A stretch of DNA of 64,000 nucleotides from Aliiroseovarius sp. F20344 (GCF_023016155.1 NZ_JALKBG010000008.1:1304501-1368500), one strand, 5' to 3'. Positions 36,486 to 45,966 are shown, counted from the first letter of the stretch. The notes: a model not told the origin generated them from the sequence alone. Made by a program: numbers and translations.

Positions 36486-36845
36486 ACTTCCAATGACAAG
36501 ATGCGCATGGATGTGCAGATTGTTTTCAGCCACCCATATGCGTGTGACATCCGGAAACCCGAACAGCCGCGACCGGGTTACGAAGCTATAACCCTCATCG
36601 GCGGGCACTTCGGTTGTCCCGTCGCTTTGGCGCACGAGTTCAAGCAGCTGTGGCACCGCATCCTCTGGCAGGTCGGCCAAAGGAACGACCTGCTTTACCC
36701 CACCTTTTAAGTCATGAACTCCAACCTCGTTTGGCCCCGGTGTTGCATGAAAGCGCGTGCGGTCAATTGGCTTTAGTCGCGCATAAACCGCGAAAGCAGC
36801 CAGCAGCAGCGCAATCACACCGAGGAGTGCAATAATGAGTTTCAT
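36420..36845 (-). CDS. DUF1499 family protein
   Basis: Protein of 141 residues with an N-terminal membrane anchor (3-22) and a periplasmic-type DUF1499 domain; the S-R-L-F-G-F-P-D-V-T-R-I-W segment near 92-104 is the family's best-conserved block, followed by H-A-H-L and G-x-N-G-R-R-V near the end. Function unknown. It follows the ureohydrolase by 57 bases on the same strand. Confidence 0.85.
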   Translation of the reverse strand: MKLIIALLGVIALLLAAFAVYARLKPIDRTRFHATPGPNEVGVHDLKGGVKQVVPLADLPEDAVPQLLELVRQSDGTTEVPADEGYSFVTRSRLFGFPDVTRIWVAENNLHIHAHLVIGSSDVGVNGRRVGQWIELLFAAP

Positions 36846-36902
36846 GATGTGTTTCGAACCCTTGTAGCTATCGTCGCAGGATCAATTCCAGACGTCCATG
36901 CA

Positions 36903-37865
36903 TTAACTACGTTTGGGGAAGGCCCAAAGGTTCAAAATCTCCATCGCAACATGCGCGCCAGCGATTGCCGTGGCCCCGGTGGTATCAAATGGCGGAGACA
37001 CTTCAACCACATCGCCGCCAACCACGTTTATCCCAGCAAGATCACGCAAGATGATCGATGTCTGCGCTGAGGTCAAACCACCCCAAACCGGTGTTCCGGT
37101 GCCGGGTGCAAAGGCCGGGTCCAGCGCGTCGATGTCGAAGGTCAGATAGGTTTTGTTGTCGCCAAGGATCGATTTGATCTTTTCCACGACCGCTGCCGGG
37201 CCAGTTTCGTGCACTTCGCGCGCGTCAATGATGTTCACGCCCAGCGTGTCTTCATTGGTGGTGCGAATACCCACCTGTACCGAGCGCGCGGGATCAATCA
37301 GCCCCTCTTTCACCGCCTTATAAAACATCGTTCCATGATCCACGCGCGTCATGTCGTCATCAGCCCATGTGTCAGTATGGGCATCGAATTGCAGCAGGCT
37401 GAGCGGTCCGTGCTTTTTCACATGCGCCCGCAGGATCGGAAAGGTGATGTAGTGATCCCCACCTAACGTCAAACAGGCCGCATCCTGATCAAGGATCGAT
37501 GTGATATGCGCCTCAAGCGTCGCCGGAAACTGATCAATATGGGCATAATCAAAAGCCAGATCGCCGTAATCTGCGATGGCGAATTCGGACAGCACATCAA
37601 AGCCCCAGCCATAGGCGGGATCAGGGGATTGCAGCGCTGAAGCTTCGCGGATCGCGCGCGGGCCAAGCCGCGTGCCGGGGCGGTTGGTCACCGCTTGATC
37701 AAAGGGCACGCCGGTTACTGCAATATCCACGCCCGAAAGGTCTTTGGCATAGCGTCGGCGCAGGAATGAGGTCACACCCCCGAAGGTGTTTTCAAAGGAC
37801 AGCCCCTTGAACCCGTCGCGTGTCAGCGCGGTGTCGACCTGTTTGCTTGCGTCTTCCAAAGCCAT
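36903..37865 (-). CDS. speB: Agmatinase-family ureohydrolase (second copy)
   Basis: A 320-residue Mn-dependent ureohydrolase. It has G-G-D-H-Y near 135, the classical F-D-A-H-T-D near 160 and T-F-D-I-D-A-L-D-P near 240, then G-T-G-T-P-V-W-G-G. The intact D-A-H-T-D and conventional start (AGGAG 9 bases before ATG 37865) make agmatine, giving putrescine and urea, a fair guess, though guanidinobutyrate cannot be excluded. It follows an M20 amidohydrolase by 66 bases on the same strand, suggesting a joint role in breakdown of arginine-derived amides. Confidence 0.88.
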   Translation of the reverse strand: MALEDASKQVDTALTRDGFKGLSFENTFGGVTSFLRRRYAKDLSGVDIAVTGVPFDQAVTNRPGTRLGPRAIREASALQSPDPAYGWGFDVLSEFAIADYGDLAFDYAHIDQFPATLEAHITSILDQDAACLTLGGDHYITFPILRAHVKKHGPLSLLQFDAHTDTWADDDMTRVDHGTMFYKAVKEGLIDPARSVQVGIRTTNEDTLGVNIIDAREVHETGPAAVVEKIKSILGDNKTYLTFDIDALDPAFAPGTGTPVWGGLTSAQTSIILRDLAGINVVGGDVVEVSPPFDTTGATAIAGAHVAMEILNLWAFPKRS

Positions 37866-37931
37866 GGCGATGCTCCTTGTTTTGACCGTCGTAACACAGG
37901 CCATCTAGGCTGACTAGGTAATTTGATCAAA

Positions 37932-39095
37932 TTAATCCAACCTGTACTTCTGTTCAACCAAACGGGCAAAGAAGCTTGCCCCGATGGGGGACACGTCGTC
38001 GTTAAAGTCAAACTTCGGGTGATGCAGGCCAGCGCCCTCGCCCTGCCCGATGAACAAATACGCGCCGGGCCGTTCGTTTAACATGTAAGCAAAGTCTTCG
38101 GCGCCCATCTCGCGCCCGCTATTGGGATGCACCAACGCCTTGCCCGAGACGCCTATGGCAGCTTGCGCGGCCTCCGCGACGGCATCAGCATCGTTGATTG
38201 TGGGCGGATAGCCGCGGTCATAACTAACCTCTGCCGTGACACCAAAGCTGGCCGCCTGCCCCGCAATCACATCCCGTATGCGGGTTTCCAACATGTCGCG
38301 CACTTCCGGATCAAAGGATCGCACCGTGGCCCCGAACCACGCCGTTTCGGGGATGATGTTATCTGCCGTGCCGCCCTCGATCTGCGTGACGGAAATCACC
38401 GCCTCATCCATCGGGTTTAAATTGCGCGTCAGGATGGATTGCAGCGCCTGCACCATCGACACCATCGCGATGATCGGATCGACCGTTTCATGCGGATAGG
38501 CCCCGTGCCCACCGCGCCCCGTAATCGTAACGCGCAAAGTATCAACTGCCGCCATGATCGGTCCGGGTGTGGTGGCGAAACTTCCTACCTCATTGCCGGG
38601 CATCGTGTGCAGCGCAAAGACCTCGGCGATGTTGAACCGATCCATCATGCCTTCGTCGCACATGTATTTGGCCCCGCCGAAGTTTTCTTCGGCTGGCTGA
38701 AAGATCAGCGCCACACGACCTTTGAAGTTTCGCGTTTCCGCCAGATAGCGCGCAGCCCCAAGAAGCATCGTGGTGTGACCATCATGCCCACAGGCATGCA
38801 TCATGCCCGGCACGGTCGAAGCATGGTCCACCCCGGTTTCCTCCTGCATCGGCAGCGCGTCCATATCCGCGCGCAAACCAATCGTCGGACCATCCCCCTG
38901 CCCGTTGATCACAGCAACCACACCCGAAACGCCAATCTTCTCGTGAACCGCGTCCACCCCGAAGGCGCGCAGCTTGTCGACCACAAAGGCAGCCGTGTCG
39001 TGACACTCCAACCCAAACTCCGGATGAGCATGCAAATGTCTGCGCCACGCCTTCATATCCTCAGAAAACGCGCCTATGCGGTTGATGATTGGCAT
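37932..39095 (-). CDS. M20 family amidohydrolase (hippurate hydrolase-like)
   Basis: Metal-dependent amidohydrolase of 387 residues that removes an acyl group from an N-acyl amino acid or similar. The metal centre is visible: M-H-A-C-G-H-D-G-H near 98-106, Q-P-A-E-E-N near 132-137 and a C-terminal H-P-N-S-G-R-E-M-G-A-E-D-F near 330. The insertion domain carries G-R-G-G-H-G-A-Y-P-H. Ribosome-binding AGGAG lies 7 bases before the ATG. First gene of a presumed operon with the ureohydrolase. Confidence 0.92.
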   Translation of the reverse strand: MPIINRIGAFSEDMKAWRRHLHAHPEFGLECHDTAAFVVDKLRAFGVDAVHEKIGVSGVVAVINGQGDGPTIGLRADMDALPMQEETGVDHASTVPGMMHACGHDGHTTMLLGAARYLAETRNFKGRVALIFQPAEENFGGAKYMCDEGMMDRFNIAEVFALHTMPGNEVGSFATTPGPIMAAVDTLRVTITGRGGHGAYPHETVDPIIAMVSMVQALQSILTRNLNPMDEAVISVTQIEGGTADNIIPETAWFGATVRSFDPEVRDMLETRIRDVIAGQAASFGVTAEVSYDRGYPPTINDADAVAEAAQAAIGVSGKALVHPNSGREMGAEDFAYMLNERPGAYLFIGQGEGAGLHHPKFDFNDDVSPIGASFFARLVEQKYRLD

Positions 39096-39148
39096 GAGTT
39101 GCTCCTATCAATATGACGAAACACAATCCCGAAAAGGCACAGAATGCA

Positions 39149-39991
39149 ATGAGCAAATCGCTGAACAAAGCCGCCTCTGACGCGCTGGTCCATGACCCCA
39201 ACGGCGGTATGGACCGTCTGCGCGAAATCATGCGGCGTTTGCGCGACCCTGATAATGGCTGCCCGTGGGATATCGAGCAGGGCTTCGCCACGATCGCCCC
39301 CTATACGATCGAGGAAGCTTACGAAGTCGCTGATGCGATCGAGCGCGAGGCTTGGGGGGAGTTGAAGGGCGAACTGGGCGATCTGCTATTCCAATCCGTC
39401 TTCCACGCACAGATGGCCGAGGAAAAAGGGCTTTTCAGCTTTGATGAGGTCGCAGACACCATGTCTGACAAGATGGTCACCCGCCATCCGCATGTTTTCG
39501 GCGATGAGAACCGCGACAAATCCGCTGAACAGCAGACCCGCGACTGGGAAACGATCAAAGCTGCCGAGCGGGCCGAAAAGGCGCAAGAAGGCGTACTGGA
39601 TGGGGTGGCGATTGGCCTGCCTGCCCTGCTGCGCGCAGGTAAGCTGCAAAAACGCGCGGCCCGCGTAGGGTTTGATTGGCCCGAGATTGGCATGGTGCTG
39701 GACAAAATCAGCGAAGAGGCCAAAGAGCTGGCCGAGGCGCGCGACGAATTGGGTCCAAAGGAAGTTCGCGAGGAAATGGGGGATTTGCTGTTTGTCATGG
39801 CCAATCTCGCACGGCACCTTAACGTCGAACCAGAAGAGGCCCTACGTCACGCCAACGCCAAATTCGAACGCCGTTTTAAAGGGATCGAACGTCGGCTGGC
39901 TGCGGAAGGCAAGTCGCCAGAGCAATCCACACTGGAAGAAATGGACGCGCTATGGGACGCTGAGAAGGCGGCGGAGCGGGCCGCAAAGTAA
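39149..39991 (+). CDS. mazG: Nucleoside triphosphate pyrophosphohydrolase
   Basis: Hydrolyses (d)NTPs to monophosphates, cleaning the nucleotide pool. The 280 residues have two tandem MazG domains: the first with L-R-D-P-D-N-G-C-P-W-D near residue 28 and E-E-A-Y-E-V-A-D-A-I-E near 52 and E-L-G-D-L-L-F-Q near 74; the second with K-I-S-E-E-A-K-E-L near 188 and E-E-M-G-D-L-L-F-V near 207. Start is uncertain: ATG 39149 has AAGG further upstream, ATG 39113 adds 12 residues and lacks a signal. Confidence 0.94.
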   Translation: MSKSLNKAASDALVHDPNGGMDRLREIMRRLRDPDNGCPWDIEQGFATIAPYTIEEAYEVADAIEREAWGELKGELGDLLFQSVFHAQMAEEKGLFSFDEVADTMSDKMVTRHPHVFGDENRDKSAEQQTRDWETIKAAERAEKAQEGVLDGVAIGLPALLRAGKLQKRAARVGFDWPEIGMVLDKISEEAKELAEARDELGPKEVREEMGDLLFVMANLARHLNVEPEEALRHANAKFERRFKGIERRLAAEGKSPEQSTLEEMDALWDAEKAAERAAK

Positions 39992-40086
39992 CCTGCGACA
40001 AATTCTCCGATTATTTTTATCAGGTATTGACCCTAGTGAAAGACTCGGGTTTAAGCGCACTATCGAAACCTAAGGAGATTTGTTCG

Positions 40087-41103
40087 ATGAAAACTGTTCG
40101 CACACTTGCCACGGCCGTTGTTGCGGCCTCAGCCCTTACCCCCGCCGCTGCAAGTGCTGACGAGGTTAATGTCTATTCCTACCGTCAACCCGAGCTGATC
40201 CAGCCGTTGATGGATGCGTTTCAGGACGAGACCGGCATCACCATCAATGTGGCGTTTCTAAAACAAGGTGTGGTGGAACGCCTTGAAGCTGAAGGAAAAC
40301 GCAGCCCCGCCGACCTGATCATGACCGTCGACATCTCGCGCCTTGCAGGCGTTGTAGAAGCAGGACTAACCCAGACAGTCGATTCCGAAACGCTGGATGC
40401 CAACATCCCTGCTGAATACCGCGATCCCGGCGACCAATGGTTCGGTCTAACCTCGCGCGCTCGCATTGTATACGCGTCAAAAGACCGTGTCGCAGACGGT
40501 GAAGTGACTACCTATGAAGACCTTGCCGACCCGAAATGGAAAGGCCGCATCTGCACCCGATCAGGCACCCACAGCTACACGCTTGGCCTTGTGTCCGCGC
40601 ACCTGACCCACCATGACGCGGCCTCGACCAAAGCGTGGCTTGAAGGCGTGAAGGCCAATCTGGCCCGCAAACCGCAGGGCAACGACCGTGCGCAGGTGAA
40701 AGCGATCTGGGCTGGTGAATGCGATATCTCGATCGGCAACACCTACTACATGGGCAAAATGCTGGCAGACGAAGAGCAGAAGGAATGGGCCGACAGCGTA
40801 AACGTCATCTTCCCAACATTCGAAGGATCAGGCACCCACGTGAACCTGTCCGGTATGGCGCTGGCCAAACACGCCCCGAACAAGGAAAACGCCATCAAGC
40901 TGATGGAATTCCTATCCTCACCCAAAGCGCAGGAAATCTATGCCTCGCAGAACTACGAATATCCCATTGCACCGGGCACAAAGGCTGATGACATTGTGAC
41001 CAGTTGGGGAGAGTTCACCGCAGATGGCGTAAACCTGATGGATGTTGCCGGACATCGCGCGGACGCGCTAAAACTGGTTCAGGAAGTCGATTTCGACGGC
41101 TGA
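40087..41103 (+). CDS. Iron(III) ABC transporter substrate-binding protein
   Basis: Periplasmic binding protein of 338 residues with a signal peptide (about 1-25, cut after A-S-A) and the FutA/FbpA layout: V-N-V-Y-S-Y-R near 28, S-R-A-R-I-V-Y-A near 122, and the tyrosine motif G-N-T-Y-Y-M-G near 218 that ligates Fe(III). AAGGAG is 9-14 bases before ATG 40087. Its permease and ATPase genes are not adjacent, so it is an orphan here. I could not recognise an iron-responsive operator with confidence. Confidence 0.9.
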   Translation: MKTVRTLATAVVAASALTPAAASADEVNVYSYRQPELIQPLMDAFQDETGITINVAFLKQGVVERLEAEGKRSPADLIMTVDISRLAGVVEAGLTQTVDSETLDANIPAEYRDPGDQWFGLTSRARIVYASKDRVADGEVTTYEDLADPKWKGRICTRSGTHSYTLGLVSAHLTHHDAASTKAWLEGVKANLARKPQGNDRAQVKAIWAGECDISIGNTYYMGKMLADEEQKEWADSVNVIFPTFEGSGTHVNLSGMALAKHAPNKENAIKLMEFLSSPKAQEIYASQNYEYPIAPGTKADDIVTSWGEFTADGVNLMDVAGHRADALKLVQEVDFDG

Positions 41104-41124
41104 TCCCTGATAGCCCTAAACAAA

Positions 41125-41151
41125 AGCCTGGCGTGTCGCCGGGCTTTTTTT
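41125..41151 (+). terminator. Intrinsic terminator after the iron-binding protein gene
   Basis: 9-bp stem with one T-G pair (41125-41133 with 41137-41145), loop TGT and a run of seven T. It abuts the patatin stop and may serve both strands. Confidence 0.88.
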
Positions 41152-42056
41152 CATGCGCAGGCTTCGCGGATCTGATTAGCCTGCGACATGGTACGCGCAT
41201 ATCCCATCGTGATCGCCTCGGCTCCGCGGTGCAACTCCAACACGGTCAGATTGGTAAACCCCATATTGATCAACACATGCGGGGGATCGCCCGCTAGACG
41301 AGCACGACGAATTTGATCGCTCATGATGTCTACAGTGGCGTTCAACACCTCGAAGTAGTTAGGCTTTCCCGGCTCAGCTTTGGCATCCGGGTCTAGTCCA
41401 AGAGCCTGATTCCACTCAGGCGGCAACTGCGCTGCAGCCCACGCTTCTGCGCTCTGAGTGGGCTGGGGCGGCTTCCAGAACCGTCCACGCGGTTTGGCAT
41501 TGGGATTCACGGCAATCGTCACCTCGGCCCCCATCGCGCGCGCCATTGATACCGGGATCGGATTCGACAAGCCGCCATCCAACAGCCAGTGTCCTTCGTG
41601 TTGGATGGGGCTGAACACACCTGGAATGCCAACCGACCCGCGTACTGCGGGGTACGTCGGGCCCTTCTGCAACCAGATTTCGCGCCCGGTCTCCATATCG
41701 GTGGCGACGGCCCCAAAAGGGCGCGGGAGTGCTTCGATCCGATCCGGCACGCCAATGTTGCGCAACATCACCTCGATCTCGCGCGCTTCAACCAGACCGC
41801 CCGAGCCGAGCCGGACATCCATCAACCCAACATATTTTCCAGGAGTGAGTGCAAGAACCCAAGCTTCCAACGCATCCAGTCGATCCGCCGCCCATGCGGC
41901 CCCAACAAGGGCCCCCATTGAGCAGCCCGACACGACAGCCGGTTCGATCCCCAATTCTTCAAGCGCGCGCAAGACACCGATATGGCACCAGCCACGCGCG
42001 CCTCCCGACCCAAGGGCGAGGCCAATCGTTGGTTTTCGGTTCTCGATCGCCCTCAT
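41151..42056 (-). CDS. Patatin-like phospholipase (RssA/NTE family)
   Basis: Lipid acyl hydrolase of 301 residues with the Ser-Asp dyad: oxyanion loop G-S-G-G-A-R-G (16-22), G-C-S-M-G (Ser46) and L-L-D-G-G (Asp160). It resembles RssA of bacteria, without the cNMP-binding domain of larger members. No signal peptide. A GAAGG site precedes the ATG. It starts 23 bases after the uvrA stop on the same strand, so it is probably co-transcribed with an SOS-controlled repair gene. Confidence 0.92.
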   Translation of the reverse strand: MRAIENRKPTIGLALGSGGARGWCHIGVLRALEELGIEPAVVSGCSMGALVGAAWAADRLDALEAWVLALTPGKYVGLMDVRLGSGGLVEAREIEVMLRNIGVPDRIEALPRPFGAVATDMETGREIWLQKGPTYPAVRGSVGIPGVFSPIQHEGHWLLDGGLSNPIPVSMARAMGAEVTIAVNPNAKPRGRFWKPPQPTQSAEAWAAAQLPPEWNQALGLDPDAKAEPGKPNYFEVLNATVDIMSDQIRRARLAGDPPHVLINMGFTNLTVLELHRGAEAITMGYARTMSQANQIREACA

Positions 42057-42079
42057 TTACCTTCTCTTTCCATAGGCGC

Positions 42080-44941
42080 CTATTTCGGCAACATGTCTTT
42101 CAGATAATGACCTGTATAGCTCTCAGTCACTTTCGCGACCTGCTCGGGCGTGCCTTTGGCAACCACCGTACCGCCGCCGTCGCCGCCTTCAGGACCAATA
42201 TCGATGATGTGGTCAGCGGTTTTCACGACATCCAGATTGTGTTCGATCACCACAACGCTGTTGCCCTGATCCACCAATTCATGAAGCACTTCCAACAACT
42301 TGCGCACATCTTCAAAATGCAGCCCCGTTGTGGGTTCATCCAGAATGTAGAGCGTGCGGCCGGTGGAGCGTTTCGAGAGTTCCTTAGACAGCTTAACCCG
42401 CTGCGCCTCGCCCCCTGACAGGGTCGTGGCCTGCTGCCCCACTTTGATATAGCCCAGCCCCACACGCATCAGTGCGTCCATCTTGTCACGAATGGATGGT
42501 ACAGCCTGGAAGAACTCTTGCGCATCCTCGACGGTCATATTCAGCACATCAGCAATCGACTTGCCCTTGAACTGAACCTCAAGCGTTTCGCGATTGTACC
42601 GCGCACCTTTGCAGGTTTCGCATTGCACATAGACGTCTGGCAGGAAGTGCATTTCGATCTTGATAACGCCGTCGCCTTGACAGGCCTCGCACCGTCCGCC
42701 CTTTACGTTGAAGCTGAACCGACCAGGCTTGTAGCCGCGTGTTTTCGCCTCTGGCAGGCCCGCGAACCATTCGCGAATGGGGGTGAACGCGCCGGTATAG
42801 GTCGCAGGGTTCGACCGCGGTGTCCGCCCGATGGGGCGCTGGTCGATGTCGATCACCTTATCCAGATGCTCTAAGCCTTTGATGGTCTCGCAGGGCGCGG
42901 GCGTCTGGCGCGCGCCATTCAGCCGCATCGAGGCGGTCTTGAACAAGGTCTCAATCGTCAGCGTGGATTTCCCCCCGCCCGACACACCGGTCACACAAAC
43001 AAACTTGCCCAACGGGAAGTCAGCGGTCACGTTTTGCAGGTTGTTGCCCGTAGCCTTTTTCACCGTGATTTTTTTGCCATTGCCCTTGCGCCGCTTGGCG
43101 GGCACCGCGATCTCGCGTGTACCCGTCAAGTATTGACCCGTGATGGAGTTCTCACAGGCCTCGATATCCGCAGGCGTGCCGTGGGCGATGACTTCTCCGC
43201 CATGGACACCCGCCCCCGGACCAATATCAAAGACATAATCAGCCTCGCGGATCGCTTCTTCGTCATGCTCAACGACAATCACAGTATTGCCCTGATCGCG
43301 TAGGTTCTTCAGTGTGGTCAGCAGCCGGTCATTGTCGCGCTGGTGCAGCCCGATGGACGGCTCGTCGAGCACATAAAGCACGCCTGTAAGACCAGATCCG
43401 ATCTGACTGGCCAAACGGATCCGCTGACTTTCGCCGCCCGACAGCGTGCCCGAGTTACGGCTGAGCGTCAGGTATTCAAGCCCGACATTGTTCAAGAACC
43501 CAAGCCGCTCGCGAATCTCTTTCAAGATCGCGCGGGCGATCTCGTTCTTCTGGGCGGTCAGATGGTTGGGCGCGTCTTCGACCCAAGCCAGCGCCTCGCG
43601 GATCGACATTTCGACCACCTGCCCCACATGCAGAAGATTTTCCTTGTCATCAGCAGGGCCGATCTTCACCGCCAAAGCCTCGTCGCGCAGACGGTAGCCC
43701 CCGCAGGCTCCACAGGGACGATTGTTCTGATACCGTTCGAATTCTTCACGAATCCAGTTCGAATCCGTCTCGCGATAGCGGCGCTCCATATTGGGGATCA
43801 CGCCTTCAAACGGTCGGGTCACCTCGTAAACGCGCCCGCCCTCGTCAAAGCGGAACTTAATCTCGTCCTCGCCCGAGCCGTAAAGAAACACTTGCTGCAC
43901 ATGAGCAGGCAAGTCTTTCCACGGCGTGTTCTTGTCGAACTCGTAATGTTTCGCAATCGATTCAATCGTTTGCAGGAAGTAGGGCGACTTTCCTTTGCGC
44001 CAAGGGGCAAGCGCTCCGTCGTAGACCTTCAGCGTTGCATCCGGCACCACGAGACGTTCATCAAAGAAGAGCTCTTTGCCCAATCCGTCGCAGTCCGGGC
44101 AGGCTCCGAAAGGGGCGTTGAACGAAAACAGACGCGGTTCGATCTCGGGAATGGTGAAGCCCGACGCCGGGCAGGCAAAGTTTTCCGAGAAGGTTATGAT
44201 CTCAGATTCACCCTCTTTCGGGGCGGTCTCAAACAAAGCGATCCCATCAGCCAGATCAAGCGCTGTGCGGAAACTGTCGGCCAGCCGCTGCTCCATCCCC
44301 TCGCGCACCACAACGCGGTCCACCACCACGTCGATATTGTGGCGGAACTTCTTGTCCAGCGTGGGTGGAGCGTCCAACTCGTACATCTCGCCATTCACTT
44401 TGACACGCTGGAAGCCCTTTTTCTGAAGCTCTTGAAATTCCTTACGATATTCGCCTTTTCGGTCCCGCACGATGGGGGCCAGCAGATAGGCACGCGTGCC
44501 CTCTTCCATCTGCATGACACGGTCCACCATATCCTGCACCTGCTGGGCCTCGATTGGCAGGCCCGTGGCAGGGGAATAAGGTGTCCCTGCGCGGGCAAAG
44601 AGCAGGCGCAAATAGTCATAGATCTCGGTCACAGTTCCGACGGTTGAGCGTGGGTTTTTTGATGTCGTCTTCTGCTCGATGGAAATCGCAGGTGACAGAC
44701 CCGCGATGTGATCCACGTCAGGTTTTTCCATCATATCAAGGAATTGTCGCGCATAGGCCGACAGGCTTTCGACATAGCGCCGCTGCCCTTCTGCATAGAT
44801 CGTATCGAAGGCCAAAGACGACTTGCCAGACCCAGAAAGCCCGGTGATCACCACAAGTTGATCGCGCGGAATATCCACATCAATGGATTTCAGATTGTGC
44901 TCGCGTGCGCCGCGGACTTGTATTTCTTTCAGCTCGGCCAT
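42080..44941 (-). CDS. uvrA: Excinuclease ABC subunit A
   Basis: DNA-damage recognition ATPase of nucleotide excision repair (953 residues). Two ABC domains: Walker [10 protein letters not shown] near residue 31 and G-V-S-G-G-G-K-S-T near 640, each with a signature L-S-G-G-E. Zinc modules include C-P-D-C-D-G-L-G and C-E-A-C-Q-G-D-G-V / C-E-T-C-K-G. The first Cys pair of the first module reads C-P-A-S, lacking one Cys found in E. coli UvrA; I recall the same in other alphaproteobacteria. ATG 44941 is used; the frame is open to 44953. LexA box at 45009-45023. Confidence 0.97.
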   Translation of the reverse strand: MAELKEIQVRGAREHNLKSIDVDIPRDQLVVITGLSGSGKSSLAFDTIYAEGQRRYVESLSAYARQFLDMMEKPDVDHIAGLSPAISIEQKTTSKNPRSTVGTVTEIYDYLRLLFARAGTPYSPATGLPIEAQQVQDMVDRVMQMEEGTRAYLLAPIVRDRKGEYRKEFQELQKKGFQRVKVNGEMYELDAPPTLDKKFRHNIDVVVDRVVVREGMEQRLADSFRTALDLADGIALFETAPKEGESEIITFSENFACPASGFTIPEIEPRLFSFNAPFGACPDCDGLGKELFFDERLVVPDATLKVYDGALAPWRKGKSPYFLQTIESIAKHYEFDKNTPWKDLPAHVQQVFLYGSGEDEIKFRFDEGGRVYEVTRPFEGVIPNMERRYRETDSNWIREEFERYQNNRPCGACGGYRLRDEALAVKIGPADDKENLLHVGQVVEMSIREALAWVEDAPNHLTAQKNEIARAILKEIRERLGFLNNVGLEYLTLSRNSGTLSGGESQRIRLASQIGSGLTGVLYVLDEPSIGLHQRDNDRLLTTLKNLRDQGNTVIVVEHDEEAIREADYVFDIGPGAGVHGGEVIAHGTPADIEACENSITGQYLTGTREIAVPAKRRKGNGKKITVKKATGNNLQNVTADFPLGKFVCVTGVSGGGKSTLTIETLFKTASMRLNGARQTPAPCETIKGLEHLDKVIDIDQRPIGRTPRSNPATYTGAFTPIREWFAGLPEAKTRGYKPGRFSFNVKGGRCEACQGDGVIKIEMHFLPDVYVQCETCKGARYNRETLEVQFKGKSIADVLNMTVEDAQEFFQAVPSIRDKMDALMRVGLGYIKVGQQATTLSGGEAQRVKLSKELSKRSTGRTLYILDEPTTGLHFEDVRKLLEVLHELVDQGNSVVVIEHNLDVVKTADHIIDIGPEGGDGGGTVVAKGTPEQVAKVTESYTGHYLKDMLPK

Positions 44942-45008
44942 TCTGACCCCCAATTCATCGTTGCTTAACCGTTAGGGCAAAGAAAAAGGAGAGACAATGG
45001 TAAAGTTA

Positions 45009-45023
45009 GAACATTGCAGGAAC
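45009..45023. promoter_or_regulatory. LexA (SOS) box upstream of uvrA
   Basis: GAACATTGCAGGAAC fits the alphaproteobacterial LexA motif GAAC-N7-GAAC exactly and lies 68 bases upstream of the uvrA start codon. Confidence 0.85.
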
Positions 45024-45153
45024 ATACCGCCATCCCCTGACATGCACTTCGCTTACATTCTATTTCTTGAATATTTATGGATTAAATAGGTTGAACCGTA
45101 TATGCTGAAGCCTATATCCCCTCTCAAACGCATATGCGTAAAGGAGCAACGAG

Positions 45154-45507
45154 ATGTTTGGTTTCATGACTGGCGGTGCAAAAATGGACCCGCGCGATGC
45201 GGTCGCCAAGGTTAATGCAGGCGAGATCAATCTGATTGACGTGCGCGATCACGGAGAAGTGCAAATGACAGGCAAAGCAAAAGGCGCCGTGGTTGTGCCT
45301 CTGTCCGTGATGCCATTCCAGTGCGATCCGAAAGGGCCCGACTTCAACACGGAAATCGATACCTCAAAACCCGTGGCACTATACTGCGCATCCGGCGCAC
45401 GTTCCGCGCAAGGCGCGCAGGTTCTAAAGCGCCTTGGGTTTGAGGATGTCTACAACATTGGCGGGCTGGGTCATTGGCATCAGGCGGGCGGAGAGATCAC
45501 CCGCTAA
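45154..45507 (+). CDS. Rhodanese-domain protein
   Basis: Single-domain rhodanese of 117 residues, likely a cytosolic sulfur carrier or sulfurtransferase. The active-site loop reads Y-C-A-S-G-A-R-S (Cys near residue 76), with L-I-D-V-R-D-H-G-E at the start of the fold and G-G-L-G-H-W-H near the end. AAGGAG precedes ATG. Substrate not predictable; own terminator at 45529-45560. Confidence 0.9.
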   Translation: MFGFMTGGAKMDPRDAVAKVNAGEINLIDVRDHGEVQMTGKAKGAVVVPLSVMPFQCDPKGPDFNTEIDTSKPVALYCASGARSAQGAQVLKRLGFEDVYNIGGLGHWHQAGGEITR

Positions 45508-45528
45508 CTTCCCTACCCTAGAATTTGG

Positions 45529-45560
45529 AAACCGCGTTGGCTCTGCCCTGCGCGGTTTTT
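45529..45560 (+). terminator. Terminator after the rhodanese gene
   Basis: 8-bp stem (45529-45536 with 45551-45558), 14-base loop, followed by further T (TTTTT in total). Confidence 0.7.
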
Positions 45561-45578
45561 CATTACCTAAATCATCAT

Positions 45579-45594
45579 TCACCCAAAAGGTTGA
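45579..45594. promoter_or_regulatory. ArsR-type operator, distal copy
   Basis: TCACCCAAAAGGTTGA, the same half-sites as the proximal copy with a different centre, 38 bp upstream of it. Confidence 0.6.
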
Positions 45595-45615
45595 CTGAAT
45601 GAAATCACCATGTTA

Positions 45616-45633
45616 TTCACCCATATGGTTGAA
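45616..45633. promoter_or_regulatory. ArsR-type operator overlapping the regulator's start codon
   Basis: TTCACCCATATGGTTGAA, nearly palindromic with a CCATATGG centre. The ATG of the regulator (45625) lies inside it, so binding would block translation-start-proximal transcription. It closely resembles operators of ArsR regulators paired with AHSA1 proteins (recalled, not checked). Confidence 0.65.
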
Positions 45634-45966
45634 CGACAAGACACCGACCGCCTCGCCACGGTCTTGAAAGCCGCAGCTGACCCAACGCGTCGCTCTATCC
45701 TGACACTGCTCGCACAGGAAGGGCCGCTAAGGATCACGGATATCGCTGCGCGTTTTGACATCAGCCTCAATTCGGTCTCAAAGCACATCAAGGTGCTGGA
45801 AACTGCCGGGTTGGTGACGCGACGCACCGAATGGCGTGAACATTTGATTGAAGTGCAGATGGGACCACTTTCGCTTGTTGATCAATGGTTTAATGAACTC
45901 CGGTCGATCTGGGCGCTACGCCTGGACGCCCTCGAAGCTGCCTTGAAGGAGGACGACAATGACTGA
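45625..45966 (+). CDS. ArsR family transcriptional regulator
   Basis: Winged-helix repressor of 113 residues. The signature A-A-D-P-T-R-R-S-I-L-T-L-L is near 18-30, and the recognition region reads I-T-D-I-A-A-R-F-D-I-S-L-N-S-V-S-K-H-I-K-V-L-E. No metal-binding C-x-C is present, so it belongs to the non-metal subgroup usually paired with an SRPBCC/AHSA1 protein. The start within the operator palindrome (M-V-E) has no Shine-Dalgarno; ATG 45610 is an alternative adding five residues. Overlaps the next gene by eight bases. Confidence 0.85.
   Translation: MVERQDTDRLATVLKAAADPTRRSILTLLAQEGPLRITDIAARFDISLNSVSKHIKVLETAGLVTRRTEWREHLIEVQMGPLSLVDQWFNELRSIWALRLDALEAALKEDDND

Noticed and set aside
39992-40086. 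Iron-responsive operator (Irr, RirA or IscR type) before the iron-binding protein gene
   Set aside because: AT-rich stretches are present, but none matches a consensus that I can state with confidence.
43343-44647. 434-codon plus-strand frame inside uvrA
   Set aside because: Antisense shadow of uvrA created by codon bias; no start signal or domain.
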